A stretch of 64,000 bases of DNA from Annona cherimola. Lineage: Eukaryota; Streptophyta; Magnoliopsida; Magnoliales; Annonaceae. The notes under the pieces were generated by a model. It was given only the letters and a program-made list of their open reading frames with translations, was not told the DNA's origin and did no database searches. Location: assembly GCA_030490835.1 (NCBI GenBank), contig CM059971.1, positions 4,038,545-4,102,544 on the forward strand. Reading direction: 5' to 3'. Below, in pieces: positions 33,056 through 46,050 of the stretch (positions within the stretch are counted from its first letter, which is position 1; every line of letters starts with the position of its first letter). A program made the position numbers and the translations under genes.

Positions 33056-34259
33056 TATTGTACAGAAATTTTTATAGTTTGTCCTTGATATACCCACAAC
33101 ATTTTAACATTTAAATTTTAAAATGCACTGATATTAATAAATTTTAAAATTTACTTCGTTATTTCATAAGACATTCCTCAGAGGATGTAAAGATCCTAAT
33201 TAACAATATAAATACAATAATAATTTCAAATAAATCGCAATATTTTACGATATACAAAGACAGAGGATCAAGTGCCCATGTTCGACATGCGGGTCCGTAC
33301 ACCGAATGATAAGTATATCAATGATGCCAAAAATTTCATATGTCATATAACAAATTATTAATAAATAGTTTTACATTAGCATGTAATACATAGGAATTAA
33401 CTAGACATTATTGATTTAAAATTAGATTATTTAACAATTATATCATTATATAAGCCATAAATTGGAAAGTATTCGTATAAAAGGGATTAATTTTTATTCT
33501 TTCATATAAATTTATAATTTAAAATAGACTTAATTAAGCAAAATATTTTTAATATTATACATTTATAAACCCAATTTCTAACTCGAACTCAACCGAATTC
33601 TATAGGGTTAAAATAGGGTTGGTTAATGTACAAGAAATAAGGTTAAAAGTAGAGTTGGATTAAGATTTTATAACGTGGGTTAGAGTTTTACTTACCCCAA
33701 TCCAAGTCAACCTGACCTGTTTTACACCCCTAACTGCAACCCCCTCGAGTTCAGTACGAGCTTCATAAATGAAACTTAAAGGACCATGACACAATGGTGG
33801 TACAAGAAAAATTTAGGAGTGAAATGTCATGGGTATGTAAGGAATTTTTAAAAATGTTGTGAGTATGAAAGGAATAATGGCCAAATGTTGTGGGTATACG
33901 CGAAATTTTTCCATATCTATTTATTAAAGTCCATGGACAAAATCATCATTTTCCTTCTGATGGGGTGGGTACCGAAGGAATTATTGGTAAAATGTTGTGG
34001 ATGTGCAAAAGTTTTTTTAATTTTTGTAGGTATAAGAGGATATTAGCCAAAAGTTGTGGGCACGTGGAATTTTCATTTTTAAAAATAAATAATAAATATG
34101 TAAAAGTATTCTAAAATAGAAAAACTTGATAAATGAATTAAATACAAATAGAAAAATAAGTTTATGAAGAAAAACTCAAAAAACGAAATAAAAATAAAAT
34201 AAAAATGAATATTGTAATTTAAGTATATATACATTATATTGTATATAATCATACCTCTC
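33056..34259. other. AT-rich DNA with minisatellite-like motifs
   Basis: No gene. Between about 33836 and 34080 the words AAATGTTGTGGGTAT and GGAATTTTT recur four times as degenerate units, and a related motif is found near 63681. A stretch at 33590-33735 rich in GGGTT and ACCC words could be a decayed hAT-like element, but its ends are unclear. Confidence 0.4.
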
Positions 34260-34800
34260 TCTCCATATAAGACTTCTATTCTATATAACCGGGTTACATA
34301 GAAATGGTCTCATGTAAACACCTTTATTTTTAAAATATTGATTATTAATTTAAAATTAAATTCATTCAATGTATTTAACATCACTTGTTTATCCAGGGGA
34401 CTAAGTTTCATTCAAATTAAATATATGCATGGTCAAGTTTTCTCAAAAATATGTATATTCATGTGTAAATTATAAAAAATACTTAGATTCATTCACATAT
34501 GTATTGAATATAATAATACTTTTAAGAATAATTGATCCACATATTAGTGATATTTTAGATAGTTTAGATGTTGAAAAAACTACTTTAAATTGATATTTTA
34601 GTACTAAATTATTTTATTATGTTGATTCTACATATTTATAGGCAGGACTCATATATAAAGAAATTAAAAAAATAAAAGGGTTTCCAATATACTATAAATG
34701 ATGCTAAATGCAATGGATGGAATGATTCTCCATCAACCATCAAGATTTTTTTTTTTTTTTAAAAGGTAACATAGAAAAAGAGTTTCATAGAAGTGAGACT
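34260..34800 (-). mobile_element. MITE family B, copy 3
   Basis: Inverted relative to 11880. It contains GATTCATTCACATATGTATT and TTTTAGATAGTTTAGATGTT; flanking pieces GTTACATAGAAATGGTCTCA and TGTTACCTTTT (reverse) suggest inverted ends. Boundaries are approximate. Confidence 0.45.
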
Positions 34801-34949
34801 AATAATATATATATTTTTCTAAAACATTAAGGGATTGTTCAGAAGAAATAAAAATTTAAATAAGATGAAAAATGAGATAAGATATAATTTGAAAACGAAA
34901 AAGTTATATGATAAATACAAAAAGTTCTATTAAAAATTTTAAAAACTGT

Positions 34950-36480
34950 CTCGGGAATTAAAAAATCTATGTTGGGCTAAAAAAATTATCATCCAAAACT
35001 TTTTAATCAAAAAATTTTCACTCTCCATAATTACCCTATGTTTAATAATTTTTTTACATTTTTTTATAATTACTGTCTTACTTTTCAATCATTTTCACAT
35101 AACTATCTACATGGCCAACCTATCTATTTTAATCTTATTCTATTTACACTTCATCATAACCCCCGTACCCTCGACTAAAAATACCCTAAAGATATGTCAC
35201 TTCTATATGGATCTAATTATTATTACTGAATACATGCATGCAATTGAAGGTATAGGAAGATTTTTCGATCCCATCTTTTGGGGCACCCAACAATAGTCTC
35301 ATGCGGCGCAAATTTCAACTCATTCATTCTCCACAACGAGGATCGGTTGTTTGAGAGTAGGGCTCCTGCTAACATCCCAGGCATGCTCAGGGATCTCACC
35401 ATGCTTTAGGATTATTGGTGATCACCACAAGCGACTTCAAGCAGCCGCACTCGCCCTCTTTGCTACCATCAAAGCTCACAACGGCTATATCAACAGTGCA
35501 ATCAAGATCATAAGCACCGAGAAAGGCAACAAAATTCTTATTTTCTGCAACGAAACCTGCAAGGCATGTTGATTCATCTCCTCAGTTCACCAACTTCTAC
35601 AGGAATAAAGGTTAGTTCAAATTACATTTATACTTATATACATAGATCATAATATAACCTAACATTTTCAACCATTTTCACTACAAAATGTTCACGCATC
35701 TAGCCATCTTTTTGTTGCCAAATTTTAAGGTGGTTGAACTTGATACCAAAGGCAATTCAGTATTATATCAGTTTAAACCAAAGATGTATTATTATATGCA
35801 GCCAAATTTTAATAGCTATATTAAATATTAATTTTGTCTATGTTCGATTTAAAAATAGTCAAACTTAACCAAACGTTTTCATTCAAAAGCAACCAAGTAT
35901 TTAAAATTAAATAATACATTGAAGCCAAAATAACCACAATTTTTTAGTCAGTTTTAGAAGGTAATATCAAATACAATTGTCCTAGAAGGTAATATCAAAT
36001 ACAATTGTCCTGCAAGATTCCTCAATATAACATTTTTTTAGTTTATGATTTTCAATTCTAAACCATTTAATATTTAATAAAAGGATATTGGGAAAAGGAG
36101 ATCTGTGTATATATGGAGCCTTTATGCTTGTTATAAGTATTGAATTGTTGCTATCTTACAACTGTGTGGTTGTATGCATTAATAAGGATAAATTTTGTGA
36201 TTGTATTTGGAATTTAACCTTTGGAATTGTATATATTTATGACATGGATTAATTACAATTTTATGTGGCACAATTTATGTTCAATGTGATAATGAAACAA
36301 ATTTTGAGTTTGGGCTCATGAGATAGTGAGACAACCCAAATCCTACATAGCTTTACTACTTTCATGAAAGGATTAGTTTCATTCCCCAATATTAATCTCC
36401 CTGGGACACCTTACGCTAAGGCAATTCATGTAAGTGTAACCTTTTATCATGTATTTTATTTAATTTGTTATAAATATATA
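34950..36480 (+). repeat. Duplicated P450 region, copy 1
   Basis: Collinear with 58800-63600 if the two insertions in that copy are removed. It includes upstream AT-rich DNA, two P450 exons and the intron between them. A 28-bp tandem duplication (TAGAAGGTAATATCAAATAC unit, about 35955-36010) lies in the intron. Confidence 0.75.
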
Positions 36481-36863
36481 GGTGGACAAATTACTATACC
36501 TATAGTAATTTATTTGATCTGATTTTTTCAACTTGCTAATAATTCTAAATGTGTTACACAAATGCAAAAGCTAAGTTCTAATTATATGATTGCTTGACAT
36601 AAGTCTCTGGTTTAATATACAAGACAACAAATAAAAGCAATTACAAAGACAATATTGCAATAGAGGAGAGAAGAGAAAGAAAGCAATACTGAGAGAATGA
36701 TGGATTTCTTGGATTTTTTTCTATGTTAAAATGATCTTTCCAAAGAGGAGATATTAGCTTGGTTTTTGATCTACTAATAAGAGGTTACGAAACAACAATT
36801 ATGCTAATCACCGTCATTGCCAAGTTCTTTTGTGATTGCCCCAAGGCATTGAGAGGACTAAGG
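35240..36863 (+). pseudogene. Cytochrome P450 pseudogene 1 (CYP90/CYP724-like)
   Basis: Three exon pieces are visible. About 35265-35620 reads PTIVSCGANFNSFILHNEDR, a LFES stretch, then after a 1-bp shift IIGDHHKRLQAAAL, the C-helix region. 36283-36429 reads ILHSFTTFMKGLVSFP and LPGTPYAKAIH, then a GTAAGT donor. About 36661-36863 contains the I-helix motif RGYETT and ends KALRGLR before GTAAG. This pattern fits the CYP85-clan enzymes of the CYP90/CYP724 group, which in plants hydroxylate brassinosteroid precursors at the ER; the subfamily is a judgement by eye. N-terminal anchor, K helix and haem-binding Cys exons are absent. Stops are present in every piece. Confidence 0.75.
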
Positions 36864-37212
36864 GTAAGATTATAATCTTAATTTGCTAAGATATGTATAT
36901 ATATATATATATGATGGCTAGCTTGATAATCTATCATCTTTAGCTACATGAGAATATTTCAAGTAGTTGTCAACATAGACTGCAAAATGAGGCCTATCTA
37001 TATTTGAATATATCAATATTTTATACAATTATTTATTTAGATAAAATTATTGTTTAGACAAGTGTACAAATTAGGTAGGGTGCTTGTAGGTTAACCTGTT
37101 AGGTAGTTTAAAATAGGTAAAATAGATTCCTATTTCCTACGTGTAGGATAGGGTATGTTCCAAGTAAAAAATATCTGGTTTAATTAGGATAGAGAAAAGG
37201 TCTGAAAATAAT
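36864..37212. other. Intergenic DNA
   Basis: AT-rich with a TA microsatellite near 36900. No gene recognised; the segmental duplication begins at the right edge. Confidence 0.5.
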
Positions 37213-37594
37213 GAATTAACATGAATTGATAACATCTATTTATCATATCTTTTACAAAATATGTTGCATATTTAAACATATAAAAAATTGTTTAATTTAT
37301 TGATTATTTAATAAATTTAATAAATATATTTTAATATTATATTATTAACATATTGATTACAAGTTGTTAAGTAAGATTTGCAAAGGAATCATTTCGTTAA
37401 ACGTATCCCTTTAGATGCAACCAAAATTAACATTTAATATAGTTACTAAAATTTGATTACAATAGCAATAAAATTTCTCTACAACTAGCGTAAGATTTGG
37501 CATCAAATGTAGTTAAATCTTTGGTAATATTTGATCATAAGCGCAATAAATTAAAATTTTGGCTTCAGAAGTCGGCATAGAGAGAGGGAGAGAG

Positions 37595-37945
37595 TTATAT
37601 TCAAGTATAGCGCAACTGCACCGTACTTATGGTACAGTTGCGTAACAAGAGCCCTACATGGTTATAAAATTGTAATCTACTTCATCCATTATATTTAAAA
37701 TGATGTGTTCTTTTACCATACTAATTTGATATGTGTGTGGACCTCATCTAAAAATAGTACAAATTCCACGTAATAAAATAGTTTGATGTAAATAACAACT
37801 TTAAAGTTATTTTTTCAAGATGTAAACCATTTGCTATAATATATATAAATGATTATATTGATTTTTATTGCAATCTAATATGTGGGGCCCATTTCCGGGC
37901 AAATATAATATTGTTCTGATGCAATTGCGCTACACCGGAACATGT
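37595..37945 (+). mobile_element. MITE family A, copy 6
   Basis: Counterpart of 4831-5188 in the right segmental copy. It is followed by TA and GA microsatellites. Confidence 0.8.
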
Positions 37946-37968
37946 TTCATATATATATATATATGTAT

Positions 37969-37999
<31 letters not shown>

Positions 38000-38014
38000 T
38001 GATTCTATTAGCCC

Positions 38015-38235
38015 GGACTAAGCAAATAGGAATATTTTAAATACATATATACACTTAGATGTCTAAAAATCTCAAAAAAATATATGCACATTCAAAAATA
38101 GTGAAACTTGGTTTACATGTTAAATACACTTACATAAACAAGTGTATAAAGAAAATACAAACAGAATTATTGTAAATTAGTTTTTAGAGGTGGGCTAAGT
38201 GGAACATTTATTTAGCCCGGGACTAATATGATTAC
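38015..38235. mobile_element. Foldback element, family C, half copy
   Basis: Counterpart of 5208-5575 that has lost most of its left arm: AGCCCGGACTAAGCAAAT jumps directly to AGGAATATTTTAAATA, which in the left copy lies at the hairpin centre. The right arm with GAGGTGGGCTAAG is whole. Confidence 0.75.
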
Positions 38236-38279
38236 TCATCATATATATATATATGTATATATGTGTATATATGAGAACA

Positions 38280-38640
38280 TTTCGTGTGCATTTGTCTGCA
38301 TTGCAATTAATAATGCATTTGGTCCAAAATGGGCCTACATGTATTTAAATTTATTCATATTTTACACGATTATTTATTTATATATAAATTTTATAGCAAA
38401 TGGTATATATGTTAAAAACAACTTTAAAATTATTATTTACATCAAACTATTTTATTAGGTTTAATTTACACCATTTTTAGATGGGGCCCATATGTATATC
38501 CAATTGGGACAAAAATTAGTATGATAATAGAATACATAATTCTAAATATAATAGACAGAGCATATTATAATTTTATAACCATGTGGGGACCATTTCTGAA
38601 ATAGTTGCACCATAATTTTGATGCAGTAAAGCTGAATCTC
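38280..38640 (-). mobile_element. MITE family A, copy 7
   Basis: Counterpart of 5615-5982; same orientation and flanking TA run. Confidence 0.8.
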
Positions 38641-38689
38641 TCTATCTCTCTCTATATATATAATATATATATATATATATGAGATATAT

Positions 38690-39060
38690 TCTCGTGAAGT
38701 AAAGCTGCACCATAATTAACGGTGCATTTGGCTAAAAATGGGCTCTATGTTACTTAAATAAATTGATATTTTATACAATCATTTATCTATATATAAATTT
38801 TATAGCAAATATTTTAAATATTGAAAAAAAAACTACTTTAAATTATTATTTACATCAAGCTATTTTATTACATCGAATTGTAACAGTTTTAGACGGGATC
38901 ATCACACATATCCAATTGAGATAAAAATTAGTATGGTAAGAGAATACATAATTCTAAATACAATGGGTGGACTATATTATAATTTTATGTTCATATAAGA
39001 CTCATTTTTAGGCAAATGCACTATGATTTTAGTGCAGTAAAGTTGCACCTGAATATTTTC
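38690..39060 (-). mobile_element. MITE family A, copy 8
   Basis: Counterpart of 6005-6378, with the same GCACCATAATTAACGGTGC near-palindrome at the left end. Confidence 0.8.
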
Positions 39061-39712
39061 CAATATATATGTTCCACTTTCTTGTAGCATTATTATTAAG
39101 AGTACTATGCATTTGCTGCCTAGTTTGGTTACTTAAGTTTAGTCGAGTGCTAGATGTGAGCAGTTTTTGACCTCTTGATTCACTAGCTACAACAAAATGT
39201 ATTCTTGGCATTTATCAAAACTGTCCACTACAAAAATTTAGCTTTCAGCAACTAATATAAAAAGCGAAATTAGTTGTTAATAGTTGGTTGCATATGTCCT
39301 ATGGTAGTTACTAAGAAGAAATTTGGTTGCTAATACTTCATTATTGTTTCACTAGACGGTCAAACTTTGTAGTGGTTGTAAAATATTAACATAAGAAAAG
39401 AAAATTTCCTCATCATAAGTAAGAAAAAATTCATTGCTCTTAAAATTTTTAATCATAAGAAATTTTCTCTTTACACATACATTTTTGTTGCCTGAAACTC
39501 TCTTGGAGTGGTGGTTGATGTCGATGGAACATCATATGAAAAAGTGCTTATATACAACATGTTGACGCCTCTTTAGGTTTCAGATAAACTTATAATTATG
39601 GGTGGTTGGCGTTTGGCTGGGCCTACCAGACTCCAGAAAGTAAAGGTTGCGGAAGAAGGGAAACGTTGACTAGATCTAGAGCAGCAGACGAAACAGAAAG
39701 AAGCTTGCGACC

Positions 39713-40012
39713 ATGGCTGAGAGTCTGGTATCGATTGCTGTGGAGAAGCTCACCCAAGTCCTCGGACAGCAGCTCTCACTGTTCTCAGGCGCCACCCGTG
39801 AGCTTGAAAAGCTCAGAGACAATTTCCAATCTATCAAAGCCCTTCTTGCTCATGCTGAGACTTGGAAATCTACTGATGAACGTGTGAATCTGTGGCTGTC
39901 AAAGCTCCGCACCGTCGCATACGACATCGACGATTTGCTAGATGATTGGGTGGTATCCGGCCTTGAAGGAGAAGACGAAGCAGAGCGTGATGATGATGAT
40001 GCCAGAAACAAG
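39713..40012 (+). pseudogene. Orphan CNL coiled-coil exon in the right segmental copy
   Basis: Encodes 100 residues starting MAESLVSIAVEKLTQVLG and ending DDDDARNK, with the AYDIDDLLDDW motif, about 80% identical in protein to the exon at 7066. The same AAG/GTACAT donor follows. Read through, it stops at 40052-40054. The intron runs to 44947, where the homology ends in a copia element, and no NB-ARC or LRR sequence follows anywhere to its right in the window. It could at most give a short coiled-coil protein. Promoter and W-box sequences are kept upstream. Confidence 0.8.
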
Positions 40013-40065
40013 GTACATGCTTCCTTTAGCCTTACACCGCTTTGGGTGATGTAACCTCCTGTTAG

Positions 40066-40425
40066 CTAAGCAAACGGCCCGATTAGTCTACCTCAAAAAC
40101 TTAGATCACCTTCAAAAACTCATTTGAAACACCTATTTTTTTATTTTTTTCTTCATATACTTATTTACGTAAGTATATTTAATAGATAAACTAAGTTTTA
40201 CTATTTTTGGATATGTATATATATATATATTTAAATTTTTATAGATGTTAAAAAAATCTTAAAAAATATATACACATATTCAAAAATAGTAAAACTTAAG
40301 TTATATGTTAAATACGCTTAGATGAACAAGTATATGAAGAAAAAAGTAAAAAATAGATATTTTAAACGAGTTTTTTGATATGAACTAAGCGAATCATTTA
40401 CTTAGCTGGAGCTACTAGGGTCACT
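40066..40425. mobile_element. Foldback element, family C, copy 3
   Basis: Counterpart of 7690-8035, with CCCGATTAGTCTACCTC at the left end and its inverse with TTAGCTGGAGCTA at the right. Confidence 0.7.
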
Positions 40426-40599
40426 TCTCTTTTGTAATGTGGGCATTCCAAAATTCTATAATGTAGGCATTATGGAGGAAACTCTAGACTTATTTAATTA
40501 TGTGTGTTTGAAAAGTGATAAAATTTTTGGATAAAAAACTTTTAGTATATAAAGTTTTTAATAGAAGAAAACGATATAATATGATACGGATTTCAAACT

Positions 40600-40925
40600 G
40601 GTTCAAAAACATTAGTTTTTTTATTTTCTTAAAATTTTTCATAAACATGTTAATCTACTTGTATTTAGTCTATAAATTAAGTTTTACCATTTTTGGATAT
40701 GCTTATATATATATTTTGGATTCTTAAAAATATGGGTATTTAAGTCATTTTAAATTATTTAATATGATTTAAATACCCCTTTTTAGAAATCTAAAATAAA
40801 TATATACATATTTAAAATTGGTAAAAATTTGATTTATAGATTAAATACAAGTAGATCAACATGTTTATAAAACAAATTTCAAAAAAACGAAAAAATATGT
40901 TTTTTGGACAAGATCATTTTGCTTT
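40600..40925. mobile_element. Foldback element, family D, copy 2
   Basis: Counterpart of 8289-8625, from GGTTCAAAAACATTAG to ATATGTTTTTTGGACAAGAT. Confidence 0.65.
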
Positions 40926-41477
40926 TTCCTACAGCCGTATCTAAGCCAAAAAAATGTCTGCCTTCGACAGTTGGTTTGAATCTTCTCAACGCTAATTTTT
41001 TTTGACTTGCATATCATACGTTGATAATAATGATGAAAAATTTTCATATCTTATAAATAAAATTTTATTTAATCATATATCGATAAATAATTTTTTTAAT
41101 AAACATATTTCTTTAATCATATGTTGATAATATTGAAATTTTTTATCATGTGTTGATAAAAGTGAAATTTCGTAATATGTTGATAATAATAAAATTCTAT
41201 TTATGATTGTTGATAATGAAAGTGATTTTTTTGTTATAAGTTGGTAAATTAGCCTATATATAATATTATTCTTAAATTAAAAGTAGTTTATATATTGATA
41301 TCGAAATATTATTTTATAAACAGAAATGATTATATGGAAACAAATTACCTCTGTTTGTCTAGCCTTTTTTTTATATAAAACATATAATTTTTTCATAGTA
41401 CGTAAAAACCGAGTACTATTAAACCTGTGAGTTATGTATGGGGTTAATATTAATGCCAAGCATAAGAAAAGGCGAAA

Positions 41478-41725
41478 TGTTTCAATGTCTTCATTTAACC
41501 ATTTTTGTGATGTGTATGTTTTTTTAATTTTAAAAAACAAGGTTTTTGTAGCCATTTTTAAATGACTAAAATACCCTTATTTCTAAAAAATAAAATATAT
41601 ATATTTCTAAAAATGGTAAAACTTAATATATACTTTAAATACGGCTAGATTAATGGTTTTATAAAAAATATTTTCACAAAAAACTTCAAAAAGAAGTGGG
41701 TTTTATGCATTGAAACATTCCTCGA
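41478..41725. mobile_element. Foldback-like element, partial copy
   Basis: Counterpart of 9140-9470; starts ATGTTTCAATG and ends GCATTGAAACAT, but about 80 bp of the left arm are missing. Confidence 0.55.
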
Positions 41726-42123
41726 AGAAGAGACTATGCTAAATTTTTTTTGGTTCCTAGTATCAACGCGTCTTTTTTGGAAGTTTGATTTTTATTAATG
41801 TCCTCTGTTTCTATTATAACTTCGGCTTTTAGCTTTTATAGGAGTTTAGTTTCGTACAAACTTCTTAGTCCATGGTTGAAATCCTACACTAGATTCGCTA
41901 GTTAATATATCATAATTGGTAACCAACCTATTTGCTTTTGTATTTTTTTTATTTGTGAGGATTAATATGGTTTATGAAACTAATATAGAAAATTTTGAGT
42001 AACTAATATGGAAAAGTATGATCAATGGTTCCTATTCAGTGTGCTTCAATTTCTAAGACTTCCCTCATAAGTTGACTATATAACAATTTGTTCGCATCTT
42101 AATTGGATCCATGCATACATGAG

Positions 42124-42861
42124 TAGGGGTGCAACTTGGGTAGGGTACCCATGGGTACTCACTGACCCGACCCTAATTTGGGTAGGGTAGGGTAGAAAAT
42201 ATTACCCATGGGTACGGGTAGGGTACAAATTATTACCCGCCTCATCAAATAGGGTATGGGTAGGGTAGATACGTTGGGTACCCAGAACCGACCCGCATAT
42301 ATACTCATATAGGTAATTAATCTATACATCATTATATATATGTATAATATATATTATATAGTATGCATTATGTTTTATCTTTAACATCTTATGTTCACAT
42401 ATATTTTAATAAATTAAAGTTTAAATGAATTTTGTACTTCGTGAAATATAAATTTAAATGAATTTATATATATCATTAATTTCCGAAAGACTCTTATAAA
42501 TACGCTTATGACTTATGATTATAATATATTAATAGTTTTAATGATTAGGTCATTATGGTCTATACTTCATATTTTTATATAATAATATAAACAATAATAT
42601 ATGTATATATGATTTTAAAACACAAATGAGTATTATTTTACATTATTTAAAATAACATTGAAATTTTTTAAAAATATTGTATTTGAGTATTAAAGGAACC
42701 GATTTGGAACCGAACCGGAACTGACCCTATTGGTAATGGGTAGGGTAGGGTATACTACGAACCGAACCGACAAATGGGTAGGGTAGGGTATGCCTTTTAC
42801 AAATAGGATATGAGTAAGGTAGACTACTACCCGAACCAAACCGACCCAAGTTGCACCCCTA
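42124..42861. mobile_element. Non-autonomous hAT element with 8-bp target duplication
   Basis: A 738-bp insertion with terminal inverted repeats TAGGGGTGCAACTTGGGT and ACCCAAGTTGCACCCCTA, flanked by perfect 8-bp direct repeats TACATGAG (42116-42123 and 42862-42869). TAGGGGTG ends and 8-bp duplications are typical of hAT transposons. The matching place in the left segmental copy (about 10185) is an empty site. The ends are rich in GGGTA repeats; the centre is AT-rich. No transposase frame. Confidence 0.92.
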
Positions 42862-44539
42862 TACATGAGCTTAAGTATCGATTAATTCCATATCTTTGTT
42901 GTAGAACAACCTAACTAATTAACCAACAAAGGTTATGTTTTGTGGTTGTGAAATTCTGAATGATTATTTTTTTATTATGTCATATCAATTATTTATTTTG
43001 ATTGGTTTGATAAATAATAATATAAATAATGAAACTATATAGAGTAAGCCTTTGTGGTTTACTGGAATAAGAAAGCTAAATTCATAACATTATATTTTAA
43101 AGTTAATTCTTATATATTTAATTGTTGATGAATTAAATTAAAAATATATATTTTGATTTAAATTTAATTCTGAGTGAATTATAAAATTGTCCAAATTTAA
43201 TTCTTAGTAAATTGAATACACATTGGAGTTATCGACACTGATAATAAAAAATATCTTCAATAAAGTACAACTAAAGTTCTATTACACGATAAGAAGTTAG
43301 TGTTTAGGCTGGAGATTCAAAGGCAATTGTAGAAGTGGACTCGTGGTAATTTAATTAGGACTTGATAAATGCAGGGAGCTTTCCCACAACCTTACCCATT
43401 AATTGGCTAACCATAGTAGCTATGCGTAGATTTTAATTGTTCTTAAAATTAGAAAAGTAAATTCATATGTTGGGTGAATGGACTAATAATACTCAAATGT
43501 TTGGAGTAAGAGAGTTAATTACATGATGTGTATATTTTTATAGTAGTCATATTTTTGTTATTATTTTTTCTTCTAAATAAACTTGGTTTATCAAAAGACA
43601 ATACTGGGTCCTTATTTGTTAATTGGTGTAGCGTAACCGTTCAGTGGAAAACATTGGTAGACATACCATAGAATAGGCTTGTAAACAAATACATACTCCC
43701 CATATTGAGGTGAATTTATAGTCTTATTTAATTTATATTTAATTTTTGCTTCAGCTGTATCAGAGCAAGAAAATGACTTCCTTGCCAGTTGGTTTGAATA
43801 TTCTCAACATTAATATTGTTCTGATTCGCATGTCATATGTTGATAATAATGACGAAAAATTGTCATGTATTGTAAATAAAATTTTATTTAATCAAAAGTT
43901 GATAATAAATTTTTTATTCATGGGTTGATAATAATAAAATTTTATTTATCATATGTCGATGATAGAAATAAATTTTTTGTGATAAGATGATAATTATTAG
44001 TCTAGATCTGATATTATACTTATATTAGACATAGTTTGTAAATAGAAATAATTATATGGAAAAAAATTACCTCTGTTAATCTTGCCTTTTTTTTAACCCA
44101 AAGTATATAGTTTTTTATAATAGGAAAAAAACCGAGTCCAATTAAATCTCGGAGTTATTTATGTGACCTAGCAATTTGTTGTTGATATTAATATCATGCA
44201 TAACGAGAGACTATGCCACAATTTTTGTGTGTGTGTGTGTCTTTTTGGGAGTTCGTTGTTGACTGATTTAATGTGAGCTTTTACAGGAGTTTGATTTTGT
44301 TGTTTAAACTTCTTGCTCCATAATTGACATGTTTCAATTTGGAATTTTTCTACGTTAAATTTGCTAGTTAATATATCATAGTTGGTTACGAATTTATTTT
44401 CTTTTTAGTTTTTTTTAACCACACATACTTTTATGAAACCCATTCTTCTATATAACCTTTTATATCTTTAAAAATCTTACTTGTTGATGGAAAATTCATT
44501 TTATCAATTATATTTATCATCATTTATATAATTACAGAA

Positions 44540-44880
44540 ACTCTCTCATTTATTAGCATTAATGTATATGAGCTACGTTTATAAATATCTAAAATAAATG
44601 TAACAAAATAATTTTTAAGTAGTATTTTCAACTTTTAAACCATCTAGAGCATTACTATTATGTAGATAAATAATTTTATACGGCATTACTACGTTTTAAT
44701 ACATATGTGAATGGATTTAAATATTTTTCCTAATTTATAATTTATACATAAATATATTCATTTTTTGAGCAAATAATGGCCCATGTACATATTTTATTTG
44801 AATGAAACTTGATTTCTTATATAAATAAATGATATTAAATACAATGAATAGATTAAATTTTAAATCAATAAGCAACACCA
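44540..44880 (+). mobile_element. MITE family B, copy 4
   Basis: Counterpart of 11880-12200 in the right segmental copy. Confidence 0.5.
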
Positions 44881-45184
44881 TAAAAATTAAGGGGTTTCAT
44901 TTTTTTAATTTGATGCAGAATTATTATAGAAAAGTATGATCAATGGTATCCTGAGAGCAAACTGCTAAAACCCAAAATAGTTGTGAGGGCGCAAATATTG
45001 CCTTAAGGAAAGTGACGACTGTAACATCCTTGGAAGAGTAAACTATTTTTTGGTTTGATAATTTCTACTTTCCTTAAATTTTTCTTCTCTAATTCCAAGT
45101 CTGTGACCTAACAATCCTAAGGCAATATTTTATTTTTCATTTTCCTGAATGACCCCCCAATCTACCGTTCCCATTGCTAAGCCT

Positions 45185-46050
45185 GATATCCCAAGGTTGG
45201 ATGTCTGTGTTGGCACCAACTTCAAAGGATGACAACAACAACTTCACCTCTACCTAACCCATCTTGGAGTTATCTATGTTCTTACCAACCCGAAGCCTGA
45301 AGAAACCACGGACGAGATGCTGTAGCAGCAACACAAAAGAATAAAGTGGGAGATGGGCAACTACATTTGCAGAGGCCACATCGTCGAATCTCTATCAGAC
45401 TCTCTCTTCGATGCATACCAAAAGGTGAACATGGCCAAAGAAATTTGAGACTCACTTCAGCACAAGTATAACACAGATGATGTGAGTATCAAGAAATTTC
45501 TTGTAAGTGATTTCTTTGAATATACTATGACTGACGATAAGCCGATCCTTGATCAAGTTCATGAGATCCAGCATATCGTAAATCAACTTGAGTCTGAGGG
45601 CAGTAAGATAGATGAGTCCATTCTTGTAAGTACTATAATTACAAAATTGCCACCTAGTTGGAATAACCACCGCAAGAATTTGAAACAAATGAAAGGTCTT
45701 ATGAGTTTAGATGAACTTGCTCTTAACATGCGTACTGAGGAAAAATCTAGACAAAGTGAAAAGAAAGACGAGTAAATTCAATTTAAAGCTCATATGGTTG
45801 AATCTCAAAATCAGGTGACAATTAGCGATAATCAATCCTTTAGAAATTTTAACTTAAATACTAATAAAACTATTGTTAAGAGAAAAAAGGGACCTTGTTA
45901 TTATTGCAAAAAGATGGGACATTTGAAAAGGGAGTGTAGGCTTCTCAAAAAGAAGAATAACACTCAAAAGGGTCCTAAGGCACATTTGACTGAAGAACAT
46001 TTTATTGCTATGATTTTTAAAATTTGTGCTATGAGTGATGATCTGACCTA
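45185..46050 (+). pseudogene. Copia 2 gag region
   Basis: Gag-like frames with a TAG and a TGA before 45482, then open to 45775, a TAA, and open again to 46050. The zinc knuckle CYYCKKMGHLKREC is intact. The frame stops just before the protease motif, which reads LDFGATRHV in place of the usual DSGA. Confidence 0.8.

Larger units (their letters stand above)
37213..44947 (+). repeat. Segmental duplication, right copy
   Basis: Collinear with 4450-12262 from ATCATATCTTTTAC onwards. It ends at about 44947, where GATCAATGGT of the intron meets a truncated copia LTR. Differences from the left copy are a hAT insertion (42124-42861), loss of one arm of a foldback element, loss of about 30 bp of the 5' UTR, and no family E element. 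Confidence 0.85.

Noticed and set aside
33590..33735. Possible second hAT-like element with GGGTT and ACCCC words
   Set aside because: No clear inverted ends or target duplication could be read.
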